From Oenanthe sinensis (Eukaryota > Streptophyta > Magnoliopsida > Apiales > Apiaceae): a stretch of DNA of 64,000 nucleotides. The DNA lies in assembly GCA_028671895.1 (NCBI GenBank), contig CM053802.1, forward strand, positions 12,779,631 through 12,843,630, given 5' to 3'. Each line of letters opens with the position of its first letter. Position 1 is the first letter of the stretch. Made by a program: the position numbers and the translations under genes. Of the stretch, positions 1-10,500 are shown in pieces. A model generated the notes under the pieces. The model ran no database searches and was not told where the DNA came from. It saw only the letters and a program-made list of their open reading frames with translations.

Positions 1-302
1 AACAGTGTAAAAAGCTATTAGCACTTACCACTTATTAGCGTTAACCGGTACTTCTTGAAACTGGTTGGGCGATTAGCAAACCCAATGCTTCACTGGCCTT
101 CGGGCTCAAGAAAACACACACTTTTCACAACTATGGGCATAGCTAACCACTATATAGTATTGAATATTGAAGATAATTCTTATTTGTATCAGTCGCAACT
201 TAAAAATCCAGTCCAGTTAATTTACCGTGGTAAAGAAAATTGTTATTATGTTTTTAGTTATTTTTACATTATTTCTTGTTCTCATTTTTTTCTCTATATC
301 AC
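1..302. other. Intergenic, no gene seen
   Basis: A/T-rich sequence before the duplicated block. Short reading frames exist but have no recognisable domain, no good splice context and biased low-complexity composition. I see nothing else here. Confidence 0.5.
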
Positions 303-1510
303 AACAATATTAGAACTAATTTTGATAAAATTAGTAATAATTCTGAATATAAAATTCTCTTTAAAGTTTCCATGTATTTTTGTATCATAAAATTTGGAAA
401 AAGGGTAATCAATCATCTAGATTATTATAGAATGTACACTCCATTAGCTTCTACAACTGTGCAAAGACATACTGTAGTTGGCTGCAGAAATCACTTTCAC
501 GGTTGTTAACTTCAAGATTTTATGTAATATCATTTAGCATTATAATCATGAAAATTATTGGAACAAGTGTCTGGACCAGAAAATATATATAGACAGTCAA
601 ACAATGTGTTAGAAACTTGGAGAATAAGAGGAATTAAAAAAAAGGCATTAGCAAAGCTCGAGCTGTAAAAAATTCAATGAAACTAGAAAACAAAAAACTG
701 GATAACTGGAAAAGCAAAGAATTTAAATCATGACAGAAAAGGAAGGCTCACTGAATCTTTTTCCTTTCTGGGATAAGTAATTGGTCAATGAAACTTACAA
801 AAAGAAAAAGAAAAAAAACACTCAATGAAACTTTGAAATTCCTTTCATTGTTGGTTTCATCCATCGGACAAACACTGTTTCAATAAAGCTATCAAAACAT
901 TCTTGTTTTTGCCTGCCTTGTGCTCTCTGCAGTCTGCATACTTAGGGTATAGTATATAATAAGATAACACATACAAAATAAGAATTTAACATCTTTTTAT
1001 TTGTTTTATGTTCTAGTTTAGGCCAGACAGACACACTATCGGATGATGAACCATTATTAGAAGACTAGAAGTCATTCAACATATTAGTAGTTTAACCATA
1101 ACATCCTCAGAGCAAATAACTTAATAGAATCATTGAATTGCAAAAACAATTTCCAGTGATGTCCATAATAAGAGCACATGCACAAAAAAAATCAACTATT
1201 ACAATGCCATTATACAGGAACTTAGTTCAAATTTATTGTAAAAAAAGATTTGTGTCCCGTACCATACCTCTAAACATAGCAATTCCAAGTTTCCAACCCT
1301 GTAAAATACAAGACACAAAAATAAATAATTGCAAAAAAAAATTAAATTTTCTGAGAGAGAGAGAGAGACTACTGAGTTACTTTCATCACAAGTAGGGTAA
1401 AGACAAGGGTTAATAACAAGAGGATCAGAGAGTGGCAACCACTCAATTGTGGATTTTCCTTTGCAAAATCGGCATTATACCCTTTTCCTTTACAAAACGA
1501 ATATCCCTAC
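303..1510 (-). pseudogene. Decayed tandem copy of the 3' part of the DnaJ-type zinc-finger gene
   Basis: This stretch is a diverged direct copy of about 1511-2690. Matching landmarks run in the same order: the block around 365-445 against 1570-1640, the block around 870-1035 against 2000-2190, and exon remnants. On the minus strand 1505-1388 still encodes a version of the zinc-finger exon (KSTIEW, then DPLVINPCLYPTCD), but four bases are missing between the first two zinc knuckles, which breaks the frame. The equivalent of the last exon (about 1304-1262) has lost its CxxC residues. No counterpart of exon 1 is present, so the copy is a 3' fragment and should not make a working protein. Confidence 0.75.
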
Positions 1511-2690
1511 AATATTAGCACCGATTCTGATAATTTTATTAATATATGTTTGTGAAAACTTATCTTCACAGTTTCCATTTTTATGTGTATCCTTAAATTT
1601 GAAAAAAGGGTAATTAGTCACCTAGATCATTACTAAATGTAATACGTCCCTATACAAAGACCTACTGTGGTTGGCTGTAGACACCACTTTCACAGTTGAT
1701 GAATTAAAGATATTGAATTATTGATATATTTAATGGATTATAATCATGGCAATTATAAAAACAAGTGTGGAGACCTTAAAAAATACATTTAAGCAGTCAA
1801 ACAGTATTTGAGAAATTGGAGAACAAGAGAAATCAAAGAGAAGTACCAAAAAAAAGTGGGAATGGTGAAGCCCAGAAAAATTAAAATTTAACCAAATTGG
1901 AGTACTCGAAAAGGAAAAATATGAATCATGACAGAAAAGAAATGCTCATTGAAATGTTTCTTCCTCCTTTTCCCAATGAAACTTTAAAAATTCTTTGCAT
2001 CCTTGATTTCATCCATTGGACACACACAGTGATACACACATGTTTCAATAAAGCAGTTAGAACACTCACTCCTTTTTTTTTACATTACGCCCTCTGCATA
2101 CTTTAGCTATAGCATATAACAAGATAACTTATACAGACTAATATTTCAATGTCTTGTATTTGTTTTAAACTCTAATTTATGCAGATAGATATGCTATCAC
2201 ACCCTGAATAATCAATAAGAATTCATTTTACATACTTAACAGGCCTTGCCAATAAGTTGATAAAATGGTAGAATTACAAATTTACAATATTCGAAGATAT
2301 ATGAAAAAATATTCAAATATTTTTGACACATGAACAAACATTCAAAGACATGAAAAAATAATTCTGTTCCATACCAAACCTCTACACATAACAATCCCCT
2401 AAACAGTTGAGACACCGCTGAACCCTGTAACAAACCAGGCACAGGAATAAATATTTTCTCGAGTTTCCAAGAACAATTGCGTATATACAGATAAAGACAT
2501 AAAAATGTAAAGAGAGGAGTAGTAACTTATTTCCATCACAAGTAGGACAAAGACATGGATTGATGACAAGAGGATCATAAAGTGGTGACCATTCTATTGT
2601 TGATTTCCCTTTGCATAATTTGCATTGATAAAACCCTTTTCCTTTACAAACCCCACATTCTTTCCCATTTTTAATCTGCACAATTTATTT
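1511..2690. repeat. Second (functional) copy of the tandem duplication, overlapping the gene's 3' end
   Basis: This is the partner of the degraded copy at about 303-1510, offset by roughly 1.15-1.2 kb. It includes exons 2 and 3 of the zinc-finger gene and about 870 bp of sequence downstream of the stop codon. Divergence is substantial with many small indels, so the duplication is old. Boundaries are approximate and judged by eye. Confidence 0.65.
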
Positions 2691-2935
2691 TATCAACAAA
2701 TTAAAAATGAGAGCCTACAAAATAGAAACAATTACAAGCAATAGAGTAGAAGAATGACCTTGTGCTTTTTGTAGTTGAGTTTAATGGCAGAAGAGACCAG
2801 GCCTGCAGTGAAAACTCCGGTGATGATGACACCTGTAACTTTAGCTAAGACAGGGATTAAACTACCAGACATTCTTGTTGTGTTTAAGGTTTTGATGGTT
2901 GTGTTTAGACTCGGATAAGAAACAGAACCAAACAA
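2382..2935 (-). CDS. Small DnaJ-type (CxxCxGxG) zinc-finger membrane protein
   Basis: The coding join is complement of 2759-2935, 2527-2675 and 2382-2424 (369 nt, 122 aa), with GT-AG introns and matching phases. Residues about 24-52 form a hydrophobic segment, suggesting a membrane anchor or part of a targeting region. Residues 66-120 carry Cys pairs spaced like the DnaJ cysteine-rich domain: C66-x2-C69-x-G-x-G, C77-x2-C80-x-G, C102-x2-C105-x-G and C113-x2-C116-x-G. No J domain is present, so it belongs to the plant DnaJ zinc-finger-only group (BSD2-like in the broad sense), whose members act as plastid or membrane chaperone or redox factors. The exact role is not readable here. Start is the first ATG; a second Met at residue 22 could also serve. 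The last knuckle ends GDC rather than the usual GxG. Confidence 0.8.
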
Positions 2936-2962
2936 TGCTCTAACAGTCTAACGGTGTCGTTT

Positions 2963-2993
<31 letters not shown>

Positions 2994-3427
2994 CTAGTTT
3001 TATTCTAATTTTTGTCAAGATTTTATATGATATATATCTATTCTTTGTATGTATTTATAATTTTAATAAAAACTCATGTTTAATATTTTCTATCAGAATT
3101 AACAATTTCGGTTAAAAATATAAAAAAGAAATAATGAATATTGAATCTTAATTTAGTTATATGATATACAGTTGAGTAATTTTTTTTATTTTTAAAATTG
3201 GTTTTATGTTTAACTATTTTATAAATATATTATATTAAATAAATTATTATCTAAAATATCCATTAATACGAAAAATAAATAATTTATTAATATATATTTT
3301 TATATAAAAATAATTTATTTTATTGAAGGTAAAAGAAGGCCGCCGACTCAAGTCAATAATTGAATAAATCCACGTCACCCACAATAATTAAAAGTATAAA
3401 TATCACACACAAGACCCTTTCCTTCTC
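2936..3427. promoter_or_regulatory. Divergent promoter between the zinc-finger and DUF1644 genes
   Basis: About 500 bp separate the two gene starts, which point away from each other. For the plus-strand gene a good TATA box (TATAAATA) lies at 3395-3402, and an ACGT-core element (CACGTCA) lies at 3371-3377, a type bound by bZIP factors. Transcription would start near 3425-3430. The middle is very A/T-rich with a (TA)n tract. Regulatory roles are inferred from motif and position only. Confidence 0.55.
2957..2992. repeat. (TA)n microsatellite in the shared promoter
   Basis: A run of alternating T and A lies just upstream of the zinc-finger gene start, inside the interval between two divergent genes. 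Such tracts are length-variable and easily melted. Confidence 0.85.
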
Positions 3428-5440
3428 CACTAGTTTCTCTCTTTGGCTGCTCAGAGGCAGCTGTCTCCCCCAACCCGACGTCTCTTCGGATCCGACCCGT
3501 TCATCCAACCCGCATCTCTTTTCTAACAAGGTATATCATTGATTCATACACATATAGATTTTTTGTTTTTATTTGATTTTGGTATAATTACCTGGATCTG
3601 TTTATTTATTTTATATTTATAGTTTCTTCTTGTGTATCGATTGTTTCTGTTATTACCATGTTTGTGTTTTGTTTTCGATGGTGTGAAAGAGGAGAGGCAC
3701 TTGTTTCGGGTTCGTTTCATAAGATTTTGTAATAATGAATATGGATAAGCTAAAAGGAATGTTATAAATTACTAACCGAGTTATTTGGTGGCTTCAGATG
3801 CTACTTTAAGCTTGCTGTTCAAACTTCATATTAGTAGTTTTCAGTCTCTCGGTTTTGTATCAATTTGTCAAGGTTCAAATGCGTCAGTTAGTCTGAAAAT
3901 TAGTGTATTTGAGATGAATTTATTGTATAACGGGGATAAAGTTGGGAGCTTGAGATGGCTTATTGTTCTTTAAATTCTGCAACATCTGAATCGAACGATA
4001 CCTGGTTTAAGAAATAAATTACTGAATGTCTTATTTTAAAAATTGGAAGAAGTGGTTGTATTAATTATGGTGTTTCAAATTGTTACTTAATTAATATCGT
4101 CATTGATCTGTCTCTAATTTGTTTTCATCACACTGGTTTAGACTTCTCAACCCTTCAAAAAATGCTGCATCTCTAGATTCATAGTAAAAATGATGTCCTG
4201 TTCCGAGAATCTTTGTATTAAAGGTATACGCATCTAGTGATTTTAAATAATATATTTTTCTTGCTAGTTACTCTTAAAAGTATTTCCCATATACGGGATA
4301 CTGTAATAATTATCTTTATATACTGTTTCTCATCTGGCGACGAAGGCCTAGTTCTCTGCAAGTCATATATTGTATTGCACTTTTTTGGTGATCATTTCTC
4401 AGTCTTTTTGATGATTTATAATGATGTATGTACTGTAAGCAAAATACTTTTGAGTGCTAGTTCAGGGGTTGATTTGTCTGTTGCGGACAGCTTAAATATA
4501 TGCAATGCTTGTTAAAATAATTGCTTTTATATGTGAGAAATCATTTCCATCCTTTCACTTGTCTCTCCTTCTCTGCATCATACCGAGTTTGAACAAACCT
4601 TCTATGGTATTGCCCTTATGTTGTTGGTGGTATGCAAAAAATAAAAATAACAATTAAAGTATCTTTTTGATTCAGTGTTTTTTAAAACGCGCATATGCGA
4701 GCACAAAAAAGCGGAGCTTTGGCGCGTCACTTTACATACACTCATATCTTAACTGGGAATCAAATCGAAGTATCGAACAATTTCTCTGAGCAATTTCTCT
4801 TGGGCATCTTCTTTCTCATCTTAACTGATAATTATCTTCTTTCTTTCTCAGATATATACATACACACATATGTATGTATATATACATACACATACATATA
4901 GTAGCAAAGAAGAAGATTTTGTGAATCTTCATGATGATGAAGAAGGATAATGATTAATGGATTAACTTTGCATTTCTTAGTTATTTTGAGTCTTTGACTT
5001 GAAATTATTCAAAACTTTGAATTTATGTGATGAATTTGGTTATGTTATATATAAAAATTTAGTTTTGCTTATAAATGTCTTATTTAAATCTATAATATTT
5101 TACATTATATACCATGTATATATGTATGTTTTACTCGTCTTCGATGAATCAGTGCATTTCGCTACGCTCATGCTCCAGGAGCCTTATCGTGTTTAATAAC
5201 ACTGTTTTGATTGCTTGTACACAAACAAAAAATAATAGTAAAGCGGAAGGTTAAAAAAAACGATCTGATTTACTTGGCCTTCCACTATTGAACAATAAAG
5301 ATATAGATCTACATGACCTTCCAGTATTGAAAGCAGAACAAAAGATAATGAGCTGACAAATGTATAATGCTTTCTCACTTGATACTTGGACTTTCTAGTA
5401 GTGATTTCTTGCTATGTTTAACCTGTCTTTTGCATTGTAG
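3428..5440 (+). other. 5' leader exon and leader intron of the DUF1644 gene
   Basis: A CT-rich untranslated exon (about 3428-3530) ends at a clear donor (AAG|GTATAT at 3531). The intron ends in a TGTAG acceptor at 5440, 38 bases before the start codon. The 1.9 kb intron has no convincing coding exon. It holds an ATGTATGTATA-type simple repeat at about 4855-4900. A long leader intron of this kind often raises expression in plants; that is inference. Confidence 0.6.
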
Positions 5441-5478
5441 TTCTAATTGTACACGTGTCGCTGCTTTCACATCTAAAG

Positions 5479-6486
5479 ATGCCAAAAGAGAGAAGAGATC
5501 GTTCTGTATCTTTTGATAGGTCAAGGGCATCTCCTTTTCCATGTGGATCTAGTCGATCACTTCTATCACTGATTAAAAACCCCCTAGAGAACGAAGAAAA
5601 TGTTAAAGAATGGGAGTTAGCTCGATGCCCTGTATGTATTGAACATCCTCATAATGCAATACTTCTCACATGTTCATCTCATGATAAAGGCTGTCGGCCA
5701 TTCATGTGTGACACAAGCTACCGACATTCCAATTGTTTTGACCAATTCCGCAAGTCATCTGCAGCAAGGTCAGAAATTGTTCAAGAGGAAGGGGCACCAG
5801 AGTCAATAGCACAGCCATCTTCAAATGTAGCTGTTCCAGAAGCAACAGTCACTAGTAGTCAAGCTGAAGTAAGTAGGGAAGGGTCTACAGGGATGCATGA
5901 CAATGTGGAGAACCAAGTTAAGGGGAAGCTGGTGTGCCCTCTTTGTCGTGGAGATATTAATGGGTGGATGGTAGTGGAACCTGCCCGTATATTCATGAAT
6001 TCAAAATCAAGAAGTTGTGCCTGTGAGACATGTGACTTCAGTGGCACATATGCAGATCTAAGGAAGCATGCTAGGCTTGTGCATCCAGAGGTGCGACCAA
6101 CTGAGGCTGATCCAGAGAGGCAGCGTGATTGGAGGAGATTAGAGCGACAAAGGGATCTTGGTGATTTGATCAGCACACTACAATCTTCTATTGGAGAGGA
6201 AATGAGTGAGGATAGCACCTTTTTATTTAATGAAAATCGTTGGCTAACGGTGTATTTGCTTATTAGAGTGTTTGAACCAAGGCGTAGCTCAAGGAGTAGT
6301 AGCTGGTCAGGTAGCTCGAGAGCAAGAGCACGAGTGAGGAGACCTACTACTAGACTTTGGGGAGAAAGCTATGATGGTGAGGCTAGGGACCGTGATACGT
6401 CCTCAGATGAAGGATCAGGTCTAAGAAGGAGCGAACGAATTCGAAGGCAGCCTACCCAAAGACAACAAACACCTGATGAGTCGTGA
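5479..6486 (+). CDS. DUF1644 family protein (C2H2-like zinc finger)
   Basis: This is an intronless coding exon of 335 aa. The ATG at 5479 is used; the frame extends 24 bases upstream only to a GTG, which is not a plant start. Residues 44-90 hold the DUF1644 signature: WELARCPVC, then EHPHNAILL, CSSHDKGCRPFMCDTSYRHSNC, rich in Cys and His. A second Cys pair follows at CPLCRGDINGW (153-163). A C2H2-type finger follows at C182-x2-C185-x11-H197-x4-H202. The C-terminal 90 residues are rich in Arg, Ser and Asp/Glu and likely disordered. The family is plant-specific; some rice members respond to stress, but the molecular activity is not established. A nuclear location would fit the basic tail. Family assignment is firm, function unknown. 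Confidence 0.9.
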   Translation: MPKERRDRSVSFDRSRASPFPCGSSRSLLSLIKNPLENEENVKEWELARCPVCIEHPHNAILLTCSSHDKGCRPFMCDTSYRHSNCFDQFRKSSAARSEIVQEEGAPESIAQPSSNVAVPEATVTSSQAEVSREGSTGMHDNVENQVKGKLVCPLCRGDINGWMVVEPARIFMNSKSRSCACETCDFSGTYADLRKHARLVHPEVRPTEADPERQRDWRRLERQRDLGDLISTLQSSIGEEMSEDSTFLFNENRWLTVYLLIRVFEPRRSSRSSSWSGSSRARARVRRPTTRLWGESYDGEARDRDTSSDEGSGLRRSERIRRQPTQRQQTPDES

Positions 6487-7575
6487 ATGACAAGTGAAGT
6501 ATGGACTATGGATCATGGGGACAATCACAAGGCCAAAATTTTAATTGATTACTGATTTTTTTATATTTAAAAGTTGATGTGCCTTTATTCCAAATTGTGC
6601 AAACCGTACGCCTTCATACGGGTTATTATAGATTTGCTTGTATTGAAAAAAAAAAGTGCCATTTCAATTAAAAAAAATTATAAGGGAGAACAACACAATA
6701 TAGCCACATAGGCTTGTTTGTTTAGGTGAAGTATTATTAGTCTTAAAATCCGTAGTTCCCTGACTTCGATTAAGGATTGAACCAGAGAAGAGTAGATTAC
6801 TATACAATTTTAGATCTTGCTAAAACAGATATTTAACCAATATATATAGTTTTTTAAATACAATATTAAATTTTATATAAGATAGATCACGTTCTTTGAT
6901 TTATCGAGTTTCGATATAAACAATAAAAAATATATAATATAATGCAAATAATATTGTTTGGCTGATAAATATAATAAGAATTATATTGGTATTTGTCGCA
7001 TGGCATAATATATTGAGAGCTGGTGGCTATTAAATTTAAGCATTGCGATTATATTGATACTCTCAATAATATATTGATAGTATTTTTTATAATTTACAAA
7101 TAACTAATATTTTATTTAACTAGTATTTCGATTCTATAAAATAATTATTTTATTTAAATTATCATTAATATAATACTGTTAAATTGTATATTTTGTTCAT
7201 AACTAATATGCACGTAAACAAATTCTTATATAATACATTAAAATTAAAATATATAAATTTTATATTTAAAATATTATAATTTTGTAAATAAATAAATATA
7301 TATATATATAATTAGATGATGAATATGAATAGGGGGGAAATGGTAAGTTTGCGTATAAAAAAAGAGCTCATCTACTACAACTGTAATCGAGTTGTCAATT
7401 TTGAATCTGCTCGTTAAGGCAAAAACACACACACGCACACACAGAGAGAAAGATAGACCGACCATCATCATATTCATGTAGATTTGATTTTTTGTTGTGG
7501 GTTCAATGTGATTTCATATCTTCATTAAACAACATACGTATATATTAGTATTAATTATATACACATCAGAATCAG
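6487..7575. other. Intergenic, very A/T-rich
   Basis: The first 150 bp are the probable 3' untranslated region of the DUF1644 gene. From 6830 to 7310 the sequence is extremely A/T-rich without coding signal. A short CA-rich repeat lies at about 7423-7442, in what is probably the promoter or leader of the next gene. Confidence 0.5.
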
Positions 7576-10500
7576 ATGGGGGTAGAGAGTTGTAGTGGTG
7601 ATTCAAGCAGTAACAGCAATGAGACACAAGTTATATTGAATGTATATGATCTTACTCCTGTCAATAATTATGTTGCCTGGTTTGGTTTTGGCATCTTCCA
7701 TTCTGGCATTGAGGGTATGGAAAATTCATTCTTTTTCTTTCTTTTTATAATTATTTTTACTCAATATGTTGTGTTATGTTTGCTTTCAGTTCTTTCTTTT
7801 TTATTTTTTTTTGGGTTTCTTGTTTAAACTTGTTGAATTGTAGTTTGGAGTGTTGTGGATCATTATTTACTTCTCTCTTTGGTTTAAGATTAAAAATTGT
7901 GCCTTTTCTTTTTCTTGGTATTTTGAGGGAGTGTTTAAGTTTGCATTTGTGTTACTTTCTCTTGTGGGCAATTATTTATTTTTTGCTCTATGTGGATGTG
8001 CACTTTCGTGTTTTGGTTTCAAGAGTATGCAAGTTAGAATCTTTACTACTTCTTCCCAAACCTTGAGGCGTTAATTTTACATACTGTGCTTATGTATTAA
8101 TACGCTCCCTTACTCAAAAGCCTGTTTTGGGGATTGAAGAGTGTAAAACTAGGATCCCATTGTGCAATTCAAACTCTAGATCCGTAGGATCAGAAGTCTG
8201 GTACCATATTAAGTTACTAGCTGTTGCAAAACCTTAGGCTGTTAGGTGTTTGGGGTTATCATTTCACGCATCTCTTAATCTATTCTCATCAGTGAATGTA
8301 TTGCTGATTGAAGTACAATTGCTTGTCGAAAACTATGCTATGTAATTGATATGGTTCATTGCTAGATGCCTAAATCTGCTGACAATTGACATGTAATCCT
8401 CTTTTATAATAAACAAGTGATATCTGCCACACTTCATGGCACCTTTTCTTGTTGATTTTCTCATAAAATCAGCTTATTCCGTGATTGTCATTGTGTGTTT
8501 ATTGGAGAGGAGTACTAGTGGGATGACATATAAGAGATATGCTGTAGTTAATGCTTCTGATACATATTTGTTTTATGTAATAAAATCTATGACAATAATT
8601 GGAAGAGCTTTTGAAGTTCTGGTACATTTTTGAACAAGCTGAAGTACTGAAATTTTGAACTTGTAACTGGTCAGTTTTCATGTATACGAACATGTAATAT
8701 ATTCATGTTTAATCAAATAGAACAATGGATGTATCTTTCCAACAAGGCTAAAGCCTAACATGCAATGACTTTTATGCACTACTTAAAGGAGGTTTGCTTG
8801 CATGTTATTGTTTCAGGGTTAGTAGTAACAGTCATAGCCATGTTTCTGTATTCTCACTTGTGGATGAACTCTGTTGGGTTTAGAACCGATTCATACTGAC
8901 CACTCTCATACTGAAATGGCCCACAACTCCCCATTAAACCAAACGAGCACAGTATGCTTGGATCATTTGTGGTATATTTCTTCGTTTTATCAAAATGGTT
9001 AACAGAGCTCACTTTGCATGTCTAGGACCATTATAAAATAAGAAGCATATTGAATATATCTATTTTTTTTAGGCTTAAATACAATTTAAACTCTGTGTTA
9101 TTAACAATATACAATTAAAACCCTTTTTTAATATATTTAGTAAATTTAACCCTATGTTTTTGAACTATATACAATTGAAACTTTTTTAAAAATAATTAGT
9201 AAATTTAACCCTATGTTCTTAATTATTTATAATTAATTTAGTAAATTTAACCTTGACTTTTTAGTTTTGAAATAAGATAAACCTTACACAAATCTGGTTC
9301 AATTTATGACAATTATAGAAGAGTATTTTTGAAAATAAATTAAATTCGGTGATGAGCATTCATGGATATATTGAGCGGGAAGTGTGATGGCAAGAGGAAA
9401 TAATATAAACACATATTAAAATTTTATTGAACATATATAATATATTATACATATAGACATATTAATATAGAAAAGAACATCTAAATATTTATTTTATAAG
9501 AAAAAACTCTAATAATTGCATATATCCATTATGCTTAGATAATATCTATACAAAAAAATTGACAATAGTGTATTTGACGAATATTTATTCAAAATTTGGT
9601 CGTAAGTTTATTTTATTCCGAAATTAAAAATCAAGGTTAAATTTACTAAATGTTTTAAAAAAGGGTTTTAATTGTAAATAGTTAAAAACATAGGGTTAAA
9701 TTTACTAATCATTTTAAAAAAATGTTTCAATTGTATATAGTTAAAAATATAGGGTTAAATTTACTAAATATATTAAAATGGGGTTTTAGTTGTATATTCT
9801 TGAAAACGCAAGGTTTAAATTATATTCAAGCCTTTTTTTTAACATGAAGAGTAAGTGCTGCACCAAAAAAGAATGGATTTTTTTATTAAGGGGGATAAAG
9901 AGAATCTTTTTAGCATTGGACTACTTGCTACTTTCTTAAATGTATTAGCCCATAGTTATCTCCATAGACGGTACATTGGTTATATACACTAAGAGGAAGT
10001 CTGTAGGAAGTTGCTAGTTGCTAGGGATCAAAATAAGATACCTATATTCTGCCAACTTAACCTCGTCATATTTTTTATGATTTAATAAGGGAAAATTTGC
10101 TTGGTGCTACCTGGACTAGAGTAGTCCGTAACATCTCCACTATAACCTTTAATAAAGATGAATATTTATTAAACAAGTTTCCATTTACTGTTAACTTATT
10201 ATATGCAATTTAATGAAAGTAGACATCATCCTTGGTTTTGACATGTGATTGATATGTTCTGTGTCTCTTTCCTTTGAGAAAATTTCTTAACCAAAGTTTC
10301 ATAATGCAACTGCTTTAACTAGAATGTGAGCACAAACCTCTCTCTTTTTTTTGAAGAGGAGCAATAAACATATTTGACAAACTTTGGAACATCAGTTTAC
10401 TATCCTGTATCTGGTTTTGTATCTAATTGTTGCTTGTAAATTTTAGTCTACGGTATGGAATATGGATTTGGAGCTCATGAGTATCCCATTAGTGGAGTAT

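Noticed and set aside
5455..5478. Extended start of the DUF1644 protein at GTG
   Set aside because: GTG is not a normal start in plant nuclear genes; the first ATG in frame is 5479 and lies after the leader splice acceptor.
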